Shown here in pieces: positions 5,817 through 11,179 of a stretch of DNA of 11,179 nucleotides. The stretch comes from an uncultured Agitococcus sp. (GTDB lineage: Bacteria > Pseudomonadota > Gammaproteobacteria > Pseudomonadales > Moraxellaceae). Both the position numbers and the translations under genes were made by a program. The notes beneath the pieces are model-generated. The model saw only the letters and a list, made by a program, of their open reading frames with translations. It searched no databases and was not told the origin of the DNA. Numbering within the stretch: position 1 is the stretch's first letter; each line of letters starts with the position of its first letter. The DNA is taken from contig NZ_CALETI010000307.1 of the NCBI RefSeq assembly GCF_937920075.1, forward strand, positions 1 to 11,179. Direction: 5' to 3'.

Positions 5817-7352
5817 ATGACTAGCAAAGTGTCCCTTCCTACACAAACCACTGTCGTTGATGTGGCGATTGTTGGCTCTGGTTTTGGTGGTTTATGCATG
5901 GCCATTAAACTACGAGAAGCAGGCAATGACAATTTTGTCATTTTAGAAAAAGGTAATGATGTAGGCGGCACATGGCGTGATAACAGTTACCCTGGTGCGG
6001 CTTGTGATGTGCAATCACATATGTATTCTTTTTCTTTTGAAGGCAAAGCCGATTGGTCTAAACGTTATGCCCCGTGGCACGAAATTCAACAATATATTTT
6101 AGATACCACCGCAAAATATGGCATTCGTCCTTTTATTCGTTTTAACACTGAAGTAACAGGCGCTCATTTTGACGAAAGTACAGGGTTATGGACGATTAAT
6201 ACCGCAACAGGTCAAACGGTGGTAGCTCGTCATTTTGTCTTGGCCAGCGGCCCATTGCACGTGCCAGCTATTCCCAAAATCAAAGGCATCGAAAATTTTA
6301 AAGGCAAAGTTTTCCATTCGGCACAATGGGATCACAATTATGACTTAACAGGCAAAAATGTGGTGTCGATTGGTACGGGTGGTAGTGCTATTCAATATGT
6401 TCCCGAAATTGCGCCACAAGTCAAACAACTGTATGTTTTTCAACGAACACCAGCATGGGTTATTCCACGTGATGAACGCACTTATTGGGGTATTGAAAAA
6501 GCCGTGTTTGCCAAACTTCCGATGTTACGCAAATTACACCGCGCACGTTTATATTGGAGCAACGAATCGCGTGTTTGGCCAATTTTTAATCCTGCCATTG
6601 CTGAAGGCTTACAAAAACTGGCTGAGATGTTTATTAAAATACAAGTTAAAGACAAAGCCTTAGCCAAAAAACTTACACCAGACTACACCATTGGCTGTAA
6701 GCGTGTGTTGATTTCTAATAAATACTATCCGACCTTTAACCGTAAAAATGTTGAGTTGGTCACTGACGGTATTTTAGAAGTGAAAGAAAACAGCATTGTC
6801 ACCAAAGATGGGGTGACTCGCCCTGCCGATTGTATTATTTTGGGGACAGGCTTTATTGTTGATCCTCGTATTTATATGAAAGATTTCGCCTGTACTGGTT
6901 TAACAGGTCATAACTTAGTCGATGATTGGAAAGACGGTGCAGAAGCCTATTATGGCATCAGTGTCACAGGTTATCCCAATATGTATCAATTAGTTGGCCC
7001 TAATACAGCTTTAGGCCACAACTCAATTATTTTTATGATTGAAGCACAGGTGAATTACATTTTAGATTGTATGAAAACCCTAAAAGCCCAAGGTGCTGAC
7101 TACGCCAATATCAAAGCTTCGGTACAACAATCGTTTAACGAAAAAGTCCAAGCCAATATGAAAGGCACGGTCTGGAGTTCGGGTTGTGCCAGTTGGTATC
7201 AACAAGATAATGGTAAAAACTTTACCATTTGGCCGTGGTCAACGTGGAAATATTGGCTCGAAACGCGCAAAATTAATGCAAGTGATTATGTGTGGGTAAA
7301 ATGCCAACAACAAACGTCTGCTAGCAAAAAACAAGCTGCAACAACTCACTGA
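5817..7352 (+). CDS. Flavin-containing monooxygenase, Baeyer-Villiger (type I BVMO) class
   Basis: This 511-residue FAD- and NADPH-dependent oxygenase inserts one oxygen atom next to a carbonyl (ketone to ester or lactone), or oxidises a heteroatom. The FAD Rossmann motif is GSGFGG (20-25), followed by GGTWRDNSYPGAACDVQSHM (50-69), a block typical of the class. The BVMO fingerprint FxGxxxHxxxW(D) is complete: F161, G163, H167, W171, D172. The NADPH Rossmann motif is GTGGSA (186-191), then FQRTPAW (208-214). CKR (294-296) holds the probable active-site arginine, and ILGTGF (341-346) is the late FAD contact. The length is normal for the class, and there is no membrane segment. GAGGT eight bases before ATG 5817 supports the start. 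It is divergent from the AraC regulator, with a START-like gene 331 nt downstream. The substrate cannot be told from the sequence. Motif order is unlike AlmA, which lacks the YPGAACDV form. Confidence 0.92.
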   Translation: MTSKVSLPTQTTVVDVAIVGSGFGGLCMAIKLREAGNDNFVILEKGNDVGGTWRDNSYPGAACDVQSHMYSFSFEGKADWSKRYAPWHEIQQYILDTTAKYGIRPFIRFNTEVTGAHFDESTGLWTINTATGQTVVARHFVLASGPLHVPAIPKIKGIENFKGKVFHSAQWDHNYDLTGKNVVSIGTGGSAIQYVPEIAPQVKQLYVFQRTPAWVIPRDERTYWGIEKAVFAKLPMLRKLHRARLYWSNESRVWPIFNPAIAEGLQKLAEMFIKIQVKDKALAKKLTPDYTIGCKRVLISNKYYPTFNRKNVELVTDGILEVKENSIVTKDGVTRPADCIILGTGFIVDPRIYMKDFACTGLTGHNLVDDWKDGAEAYYGISVTGYPNMYQLVGPNTALGHNSIIFMIEAQVNYILDCMKTLKAQGADYANIKASVQQSFNEKVQANMKGTVWSSGCASWYQQDNGKNFTIWPWSTWKYWLETRKINASDYVWVKCQQQTSASKKQAATTH

Positions 7353-7366
7353 TTAATGCCTTTGGT

Positions 7367-7397
7367 CAATCATACGTCACTCATAAACGTATGATTG
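7367..7397 (+). terminator. Hairpin after the monooxygenase gene, terminator-like but without U-tract
   Basis: CAATCATACG (7367-7376) and CGTATGATTG (7388-7397) pair perfectly over 10 bp with an 11-nt loop, starting 15 nt after the stop codon. The following bases are CCACAAAC, so this is not a standard intrinsic terminator. It may stabilise the 3' end or act with Rho. Confidence 0.4.
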
Positions 7398-7467
7398 CCA
7401 CAAACTAACCATACTTTTGTTACCAATTGACTAAAAATACCGCTAAAAAAAACAAAATGCCAATAAA

Positions 7468-7483
7468 TGTGAACCAATTCACA
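7468..7483. promoter_or_regulatory. CRP/Vfr-type binding site candidate
   Basis: TGTGA-ACCAAT-TCACA matches the full TGTGA-N6-TCACA CRP consensus, and it is flanked on the left by AAA as in the extended consensus. TATAAA begins two bases after it. The site is 200 nt before the START-like gene's ATG and 116 nt after the monooxygenase stop. It suggests cAMP-receptor control of the START-like gene, but the core promoter is not clear and chance occurrence cannot be excluded. Confidence 0.45.
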
Positions 7484-7643
7484 CTATAAAATAGATTATT
7501 CTTTGTTCAATGCTATTGATGCTGTTTAGAAATGTCTAACTGCTCACAAAATGACACAGTTTTATCTAGAATAAAACAATGTTCTGCTAGCATGAAGTTT
7601 GTGTGTTTATGACACCAAATGATAAGAATAATTCTAAGATAAA

Positions 7644-7665
7644 AGACTTTGCTTATATAAAGTCT
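7644..7665 (+). promoter_or_regulatory. Inverted repeat around a TATA-rich core just before the START-like gene
   Basis: AGACTTT (7644-7650) and AAAGTCT (7659-7665) flank GCTTATAT. The TATATAA within could be a -10 element, in which case the repeat would be an operator over it. In RNA it would form a leader hairpin ending 9 nt before the ribosome-binding site. The sequence does not decide between the two. Confidence 0.35.
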
Positions 7666-7683
7666 GAAATAACAAGGTGAATT

Positions 7684-8427
7684 ATGAGTTCTCGTTTACG
7701 CCTTTTTTGTGCCGCCAGCCTAAGCACTGTATTAATGCTCAGTGCCACTCCTTATGTTTATGCGGCGAATGATGATTTAGATGATTTACAAACCAAACTG
7801 GGCAATCAGTGGGTATTGGTCAAAAATGACCAACGCCGCAACATTAAAACATGGGCAAAACAAGAAGATGGCAAACGTTATCGCTCTTTTAAAGTAGAAG
7901 CGATTTTAGACAGTAGTGTTGAAGCTGGTGTTAGAGTATTACTTGATGCCGAAAATTATACCAAATGGTACTGGGAAGTATTTGAAAGTAAAATGCTTAA
8001 ACAGGCTTCTCCTACAGAATACTATATTTATTTAAAACATCGTGCACCTGTTAGCTTGCCAGACCGTGATGTAATTTTACACGCGATTGTCACCCCACAA
8101 AAAAAAGCAGGTGATCCAATCATTTTAACAGTCAAATCAGCACCTAATTATATTCCCGAAGCCCCACCATTAATTAGGATGCCTGCAGAAGATATGATTG
8201 CCGAGTTTACGCCCCTACCCAACAATCAAGTTAAATTAGTTGCCGAAGGTTATGTTGATCCTGGTGGACGTGTACCCACATGGGCAAACAATTATATTCA
8301 ACGCAATGCACCTTATAGCATTTTGGTAGGTCTATTACGGATGATGACTAATGATACCTATCGTAAAGCCAAAACACCCTTACCCTTTAAAATTTATAAT
8401 GACCCTAATGCTACTAACGGCTCTTAA
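7684..8427 (+). CDS. Secreted START/SRPBCC-like lipid-binding domain protein, intact paralogue
   Basis: This 247-residue protein starts with a clear Sec signal peptide: basic SSRLRL, hydrophobic FCAASLSTVLMLSATP, and cleavage near VYAA (25-28). An acidic NDDLDDL follows, as in the paralogue at 1477. The START-like body carries the shared blocks RYRSFKV, TEYYIYL, LPDRDVILHA, SAPNYIP, LIRMPAED, EGYVDPGG, and PTWANNYIQRNAPYS. Such domains form a helix-grip pocket for sterols, fatty acids or other hydrophobic ligands. AAGGTGA precedes the ATG. It lies downstream of the Baeyer-Villiger-type monooxygenase, so it may bind that enzyme's substrate or product, though in a different compartment. Its 3' end overlaps the convergent EamA gene by 14 nt. 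No catalytic residues can be assigned. Confidence 0.85.
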   Translation: MSSRLRLFCAASLSTVLMLSATPYVYAANDDLDDLQTKLGNQWVLVKNDQRRNIKTWAKQEDGKRYRSFKVEAILDSSVEAGVRVLLDAENYTKWYWEVFESKMLKQASPTEYYIYLKHRAPVSLPDRDVILHAIVTPQKKAGDPIILTVKSAPNYIPEAPPLIRMPAEDMIAEFTPLPNNQVKLVAEGYVDPGGRVPTWANNYIQRNAPYSILVGLLRMMTNDTYRKAKTPLPFKIYNDPNATNGS

Positions 8428-9304
8428 TTAGCCATCGCCACGGCTGCAAGGCACCTGTGACCATGCCAAGCAGCCCTAACATTAAGCCAATGGTTAATGG
8501 CTCATCTAACACAGGCACAGCTAATGTGGCCGCCAGCATGGGGGCAAGTGCCAAAAAACTACCCACCGTAAACGCGCCTAAACGTTGTACCGCAGCAATA
8601 AAGGTTAGCATGGCAATAATCACCACTAACACACCTTGAAAACCTGCTTGCAAGGCAATCACTTGCCAAGAGACTTGACTTAAACCACTGGGCAAAAACA
8701 GCGCGTAAATTGGCAAAAACATCACCGCCGAAATCACCGCCACACCAATAGTTGCGGGTACAGGTGGCATTTGCCAACGTTTGAGCAAGGCGGTATAAGC
8801 TGCCCATGAGGCAGACGCACCAGCAAACATCACATCACCCCAACCAAAATGACTATGTGGGTTTTGCATTTCAATAAAACCCATTGCACCAATGCCAAAA
8901 GCAATACAACTTAAGCCGAGCCAACGATCACGAGTCATGTGTTCTTGAACAATCAGCCAGCCCATTAACGCTGTCCAAAACGGTAAAAAACCATGCAAAA
9001 AAATTGCGCCATGTGCGGCAGGTGCAAGGCTAAACCCCACATAAGCCAACATGGCATAACCTAAACCACCTAAAATCGCCACCACGACATAACGCCAATT
9101 AAAAAACTGACGAATATCCATTTTTAGCACGATATAAGGCAACAACACCAAGGTTGCCGTGCCAAAACGTAAAGCGGTGGTATCCCAAGGCGTTAACGCA
9201 CTTTTACCCGCCAAACGTGAAATTAAAATAAAACTTGCCCAAACACTTAGCGTAAATATCACTAAACCATAGCCAATCCATTTCTCACGTGCGGTATTCA
9301 CCAT
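8414..9304 (-). CDS. EamA/DMT-superfamily transporter
   Basis: The 296-residue protein is built of about ten hydrophobic helices in two repeats of roughly 13-142 and 157-290, the EamA drug/metabolite transporter architecture. Seen features are WASFILISRLAGKSALTPWDTTALRFG (22-48) at the start of the first repeat, and FLPFWTALMGWLIVQEHMTRDRWLGL (105-130), with the typical acidic QEH loop. The second repeat has LAPMLAATLAVPVLDEPLT (253-271), with the matching DEP loop, then the closing GLMLGLLGMVTGA. Such proteins usually export amino acids, nucleosides or other small metabolites; the substrate is not predictable. The ATG at 9304 is 3 nt after the rlmB stop and uses GAGG inside the end of rlmB, so the two are probably translated together. 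Confidence 0.9.
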   Translation of the reverse strand: MVNTAREKWIGYGLVIFTLSVWASFILISRLAGKSALTPWDTTALRFGTATLVLLPYIVLKMDIRQFFNWRYVVVAILGGLGYAMLAYVGFSLAPAAHGAIFLHGFLPFWTALMGWLIVQEHMTRDRWLGLSCIAFGIGAMGFIEMQNPHSHFGWGDVMFAGASASWAAYTALLKRWQMPPVPATIGVAVISAVMFLPIYALFLPSGLSQVSWQVIALQAGFQGVLVVIIAMLTFIAAVQRLGAFTVGSFLALAPMLAATLAVPVLDEPLTIGLMLGLLGMVTGALQPWRWLIKSR

Positions 9305-9307
9305 GGT

Positions 9308-10054
9308 TTAACCTCTACGCTGTCGGAAAGCTTCGTATAAAGCAATGCCTGTTGCGACACTGACATTTAAACTTTGCACCGAACCTTGCATCGGAATATA
9401 GGTCAAGGTATCACAATGCTCTTTGGTTAATCGGCGCATACCTGCCCCTTCTGCGCCCATCACAATCGCTAAACTGCCTTTTAAATCAACGTCATAAATC
9501 GACTTTGCTTCGGGCGTTAAAGTCGTACCCACACACCAAACACCCTCATCGGCTAATTGTTTGAGTGTGCGTGCCAAATTGGTGACTTGAATAAAAGGCA
9601 ATACTTCGGCAGCCCCTGAAGCAGTTTTGCGGGCAACAGGTGTTAACGCGGCTGATTTGTCGCGTGGTGCAATGACCGCATGAACACCCACTGCTTCGGC
9701 AGTACGTAAACACGCGCCTAAGTTGTGTGGGTCGGTAATGTTATCTAACACCAATAAAAAAGCTGGTTCTTTTAAGCTTTTTAATAACTGGGCTAAATCG
9801 TTTTCATTGAGTGGTGTATGGCTACGTGCGCGCGCCACTACACCTTGATGTTGGCTATTGGCGGCCATTTGGTCGAGTTTTTCACGACTCACCGCTTGTA
9901 CGGCTAAACCAAATTGTTTGGCAAGTTGAATAATAGCTTGTAAACGTTCATCTTCGCGGCTATTTAATACAAATAACTCTAAAACGTGTTCGGGATGATG
10001 CGTTAATAAGGCGTGAACGGTGTGTAAACCGTAGATATTTTCAGGTTTGGCCAT
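9308..10054 (-). CDS. rlmB: 23S rRNA (guanosine-2'-O-)-methyltransferase RlmB
   Basis: RlmB is a SPOUT-class enzyme that methylates the ribose of G2251 (E. coli numbering) in the 23S rRNA peptidyl-transferase region, using S-adenosylmethionine. From ATG 10054 the protein is 248 residues, close to the 243 of E. coli. The N-terminal RNA-binding domain begins MAKPENIYGLHTV, matching MSEMIYGIHAV. SPOUT motif 1 is DNITDPHNLGACLRTAEA (about 104-121) with the catalytic asparagine N111. Motif 2 is LAIVMGAEGAGMRRLT (about 195-210), and motif 3 is IPMQGSVQSLNVSVATG (about 220-236), which forms the knot. A longer frame to ATG 10114 adds 20 residues with no family counterpart and is rejected. In many gammaproteobacteria rlmB follows rnr; here it is followed by a transporter gene and has its own upstream region. 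Confidence 0.95.
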   Translation of the reverse strand: MAKPENIYGLHTVHALLTHHPEHVLELFVLNSREDERLQAIIQLAKQFGLAVQAVSREKLDQMAANSQHQGVVARARSHTPLNENDLAQLLKSLKEPAFLLVLDNITDPHNLGACLRTAEAVGVHAVIAPRDKSAALTPVARKTASGAAEVLPFIQVTNLARTLKQLADEGVWCVGTTLTPEAKSIYDVDLKGSLAIVMGAEGAGMRRLTKEHCDTLTYIPMQGSVQSLNVSVATGIALYEAFRQRRG

Positions 10055-10197
10055 GATCTCTAACAGAAATAAATAAAAGTTGATTGTGCCATGCTTAGTG
10101 GCAATGACCAACAAAAAGTTTTATGCTAAGGGTAAGGGCTGTTGATAAGATGATTAAAATTGGCCATCGTAAAGAAATCTATCGTTAAGGATACAAA
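10055..10197. promoter_or_regulatory. Divergent region between rlmB and the Hint-fold gene
   Basis: This 143-nt region must carry promoters for both genes. On the minus strand TTATCA and CATAAA, 17 nt apart, are a possible rlmB promoter. The plus gene has AAGGAT six bases before its ATG. No terminator, operator or repeat stands out. Confidence 0.3.
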
Positions 10198-10926
10198 ATG
10201 ACAATTTCAGGATTTGTGGCAGGCACATTAGTCCACACCGACAAAGGTTTAGTCCCCATTGAGCAGTTAAAAGTGGGAGATATGGTGCTGTCGAAGCATG
10301 AAAGCGGACAAGGAGAACAGGCATATAAACGGGTTGTCAAAACATTTAAATCTGAGGCAAAGCAGCCAATATGGAGAATAAAATGTACTGGCGGCACAGA
10401 GCAAAATGGCGATATTTTCTATTGTCTGTTTTTTTCGACAATAGATAACCCATTTTATGTATTTCGATATGACGAATGGCTGTGGATAGCCTTAGTTGAT
10501 TTAGATTGTGATAAGTTTGATTCATACAATAATATTGAAATTCATACTTTTGAAAGTGTTGAAATGTTTGCTTTTTTAGATAACACCCACCTTGCATGGA
10601 GTCCAAATTATAACTCAGTGGAACAATACCCAGAAGTTTTTGTTGATTTCCAAAATCACCAACAAATTTACTCTGTAGAATCATATTATGATGGTTGGAG
10701 TTCTTATGACCTTCCTTATGAAAACGTCATCTTTGTCGAATCTGAAAAAGATATGCTAATCGGTGATTATAAAGCAACAATCAATAAAATGGTGGGAGAC
10801 CCTTTTTATGATGATGTTTACAATATCGAAGTAGAAGATTTTCACACATATTATGTCGGCAAAGCAGGTATTTGGACTCACGATGCCACAGATATTGCCA
10901 CACATCTAAGGCCGATTGAAGACTAA
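10198..10926 (+). CDS. Free-standing Hint (Hedgehog/intein) fold protein, apparently catalytically dead
   Basis: The 242-residue protein opens with the Hint block A, GFVAGTLVHTDKGLVPIEQL then KVGDMVLS (5-32), and closes with VYNIEVEDFHTYYVGKAGIW then THDA (207-230), the C-terminal blocks. In active members block A begins with Cys before FVAGT, block B carries TxxHPFYV, and the end is VHN. Here the Cys is G5, the block B histidine is N84 (TIDNPFYV, 81-88), and the final Asn is D229. All three positions needed for splicing or self-cleavage are changed. Only four residues precede block A, so there is no N-terminal partner protein. Hint domains of this type usually sit within polymorphic toxins or secreted proteins as processing modules. 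Between about 100 and 200 the sequence is acidic and aromatic, with no motif I recognise. AAGGAT supports the start. Confidence 0.8.
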   Translation: MTISGFVAGTLVHTDKGLVPIEQLKVGDMVLSKHESGQGEQAYKRVVKTFKSEAKQPIWRIKCTGGTEQNGDIFYCLFFSTIDNPFYVFRYDEWLWIALVDLDCDKFDSYNNIEIHTFESVEMFAFLDNTHLAWSPNYNSVEQYPEVFVDFQNHQQIYSVESYYDGWSSYDLPYENVIFVESEKDMLIGDYKATINKMVGDPFYDDVYNIEVEDFHTYYVGKAGIWTHDATDIATHLRPIED

Positions 10927-11147
10927 GGCTCTTTTGACATCTCTAGCATCCCCCCATACCCCTCTTTAAAACTTGGATATTTAAAAACATAGCCTAATTG
11001 TTTAATTGCTTGATTACTCAAACGCTTATTGCGTGGTGCGGTATTAGTTTTAGGGACAGGTGCTAAAGCCAACTGCTCCGCCAACCAATCCAATACCTCG
11101 GCTTGCAAAACAGGACAGTCATCCACCGTTCCACAAGTCTTACTCAA
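10923..11147 (-). pseudogene. C-terminal remnant of an SDR/YeeZ-like NAD-dependent epimerase/dehydratase-type gene
   Basis: The readable 74 codons carry VDDCPVLQAEVLDWLAEQL and then RNKRLSNQAIKQLGYVFKYP-SFKEGYGGML. These are the end of SDR-superfamily proteins of the YeeZ kind (family endings of the type KR-SNARL-GF-F-YP-Y-GY--ML). The whole Rossmann N-terminal two thirds is missing. Upstream in the same frame a TAA lies at 11157-11159, just before the VDM at the apparent start, and the other two frames are closed within 40 nt by TAA or TGA/TAG-type stops in the visible sequence. The gene is therefore truncated or frameshifted within the last 40 nt of the window. It converges on the Hint gene and overlaps it by 4 nt. 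A frameshift with the N-terminus beyond the window edge cannot be excluded. Confidence 0.6.
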
Positions 11148-11179
11148 ATCTACTTTTTATAGATTTAATGCTTATTTCT

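Larger units (their letters stand above)
7353..7683 (+). promoter_or_regulatory. 331-nt intergenic region with CRP-like site and several hairpins
   Basis: No credible gene lies here. From left to right it holds a 10-bp hairpin (7367-7397), a CRP-type palindrome (7468-7483) followed at once by TATAAA (7485-7490), an AT-rich 7-bp hairpin GTTTTAT/ATAAAAC (7559-7577), and a 7-bp inverted repeat AGACTTT/AAAGTCT (7644-7665) around TATAT. AAGGTGA (7675-7681 region) is the ribosome-binding site for the START-like gene. The length and content suggest that this gene has its own regulated promoter or a long leader, beyond read-through from the monooxygenase. Confidence 0.5.

Noticed and set aside
6358..6663. 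101-codon frame inside the monooxygenase gene
   Set aside because: It lies fully within a well-conserved coding region in another frame and has no independent start signal or family resemblance.
7559..7577. GTTTTAT/ATAAAAC hairpin as a terminator or riboswitch
   Set aside because: The stem is seven nearly all A-T pairs with no U-tract; too weak to call.
10055..10114. Twenty extra residues at the start of RlmB (ATG 10114)
   Set aside because: RlmB proteins begin at the IYG-H-V block; the extension has no counterpart and no clear ribosome-binding site.
10346..10684. 112-codon minus-strand frame opposite the Hint gene
   Set aside because: It is antisense to a recognisable Hint-fold frame and its translation shows no domain.

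Overview
The window is an AT-rich stretch of a gammaproteobacterial chromosome. The RlmB protein aligns by eye almost end to end with the enterobacterial enzyme. A RecC amino terminus implies a RecBCD machine. The mix of an AraC/arabinose-binding-domain regulator, a Baeyer-Villiger type flavoprotein and secreted START-like proteins resembles Moraxellaceae (Acinetobacter relatives). That family-level placement is inference. There are no rRNA or tRNA genes, no CRISPR array and no recognisable insertion sequence.

Layout. Left edge: the 5' end of recC (minus), divergent from a DraG-type ADP-ribosylglycohydrolase (plus). Next comes a secreted START/SRPBCC-like protein (plus) whose signal peptide is broken by a one-base frame problem in a run of seven T. 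A 14-bp-stem bidirectional terminator separates it from a tight minus-strand operon. In transcription order that operon is a membrane-anchored HNH nuclease-like protein, an AIM24/TIGR00266 protein and an M48 metalloprotease (gaps of 21 and 1 nt). Then an AraC-family regulator (minus) diverges from a flavin monooxygenase with the BVMO fingerprint (plus). Their 155-nt intergenic region holds two 16-nt direct repeats with a 20-bp period, a good candidate operator. Downstream of the monooxygenase is a 331-nt gap with a near-ideal CRP-type site and several hairpins. It is followed by an intact paralogue of the START-like protein. On the minus strand, rlmB and an EamA transporter form a two-gene unit whose 3' end overlaps the START gene's 3' end by 14 nt. 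The right edge has a free-standing Hedgehog/intein (Hint) fold protein in which all three catalytic positions look substituted. It overlaps by 4 nt the 3' remnant of an SDR-type dehydratase/epimerase gene.

Working together. The AraC regulator, the monooxygenase and probably the downstream START-like protein look like one catabolic or lipid-modifying module: sensing, oxygenation of a ketone-like substrate, and hydrophobic ligand binding in the periplasm. The HNH-AIM24-M48 operon is the least familiar unit and may act at the inner membrane. The Hint orphan next to a truncated gene suggests a small rearrangement site at the right edge.
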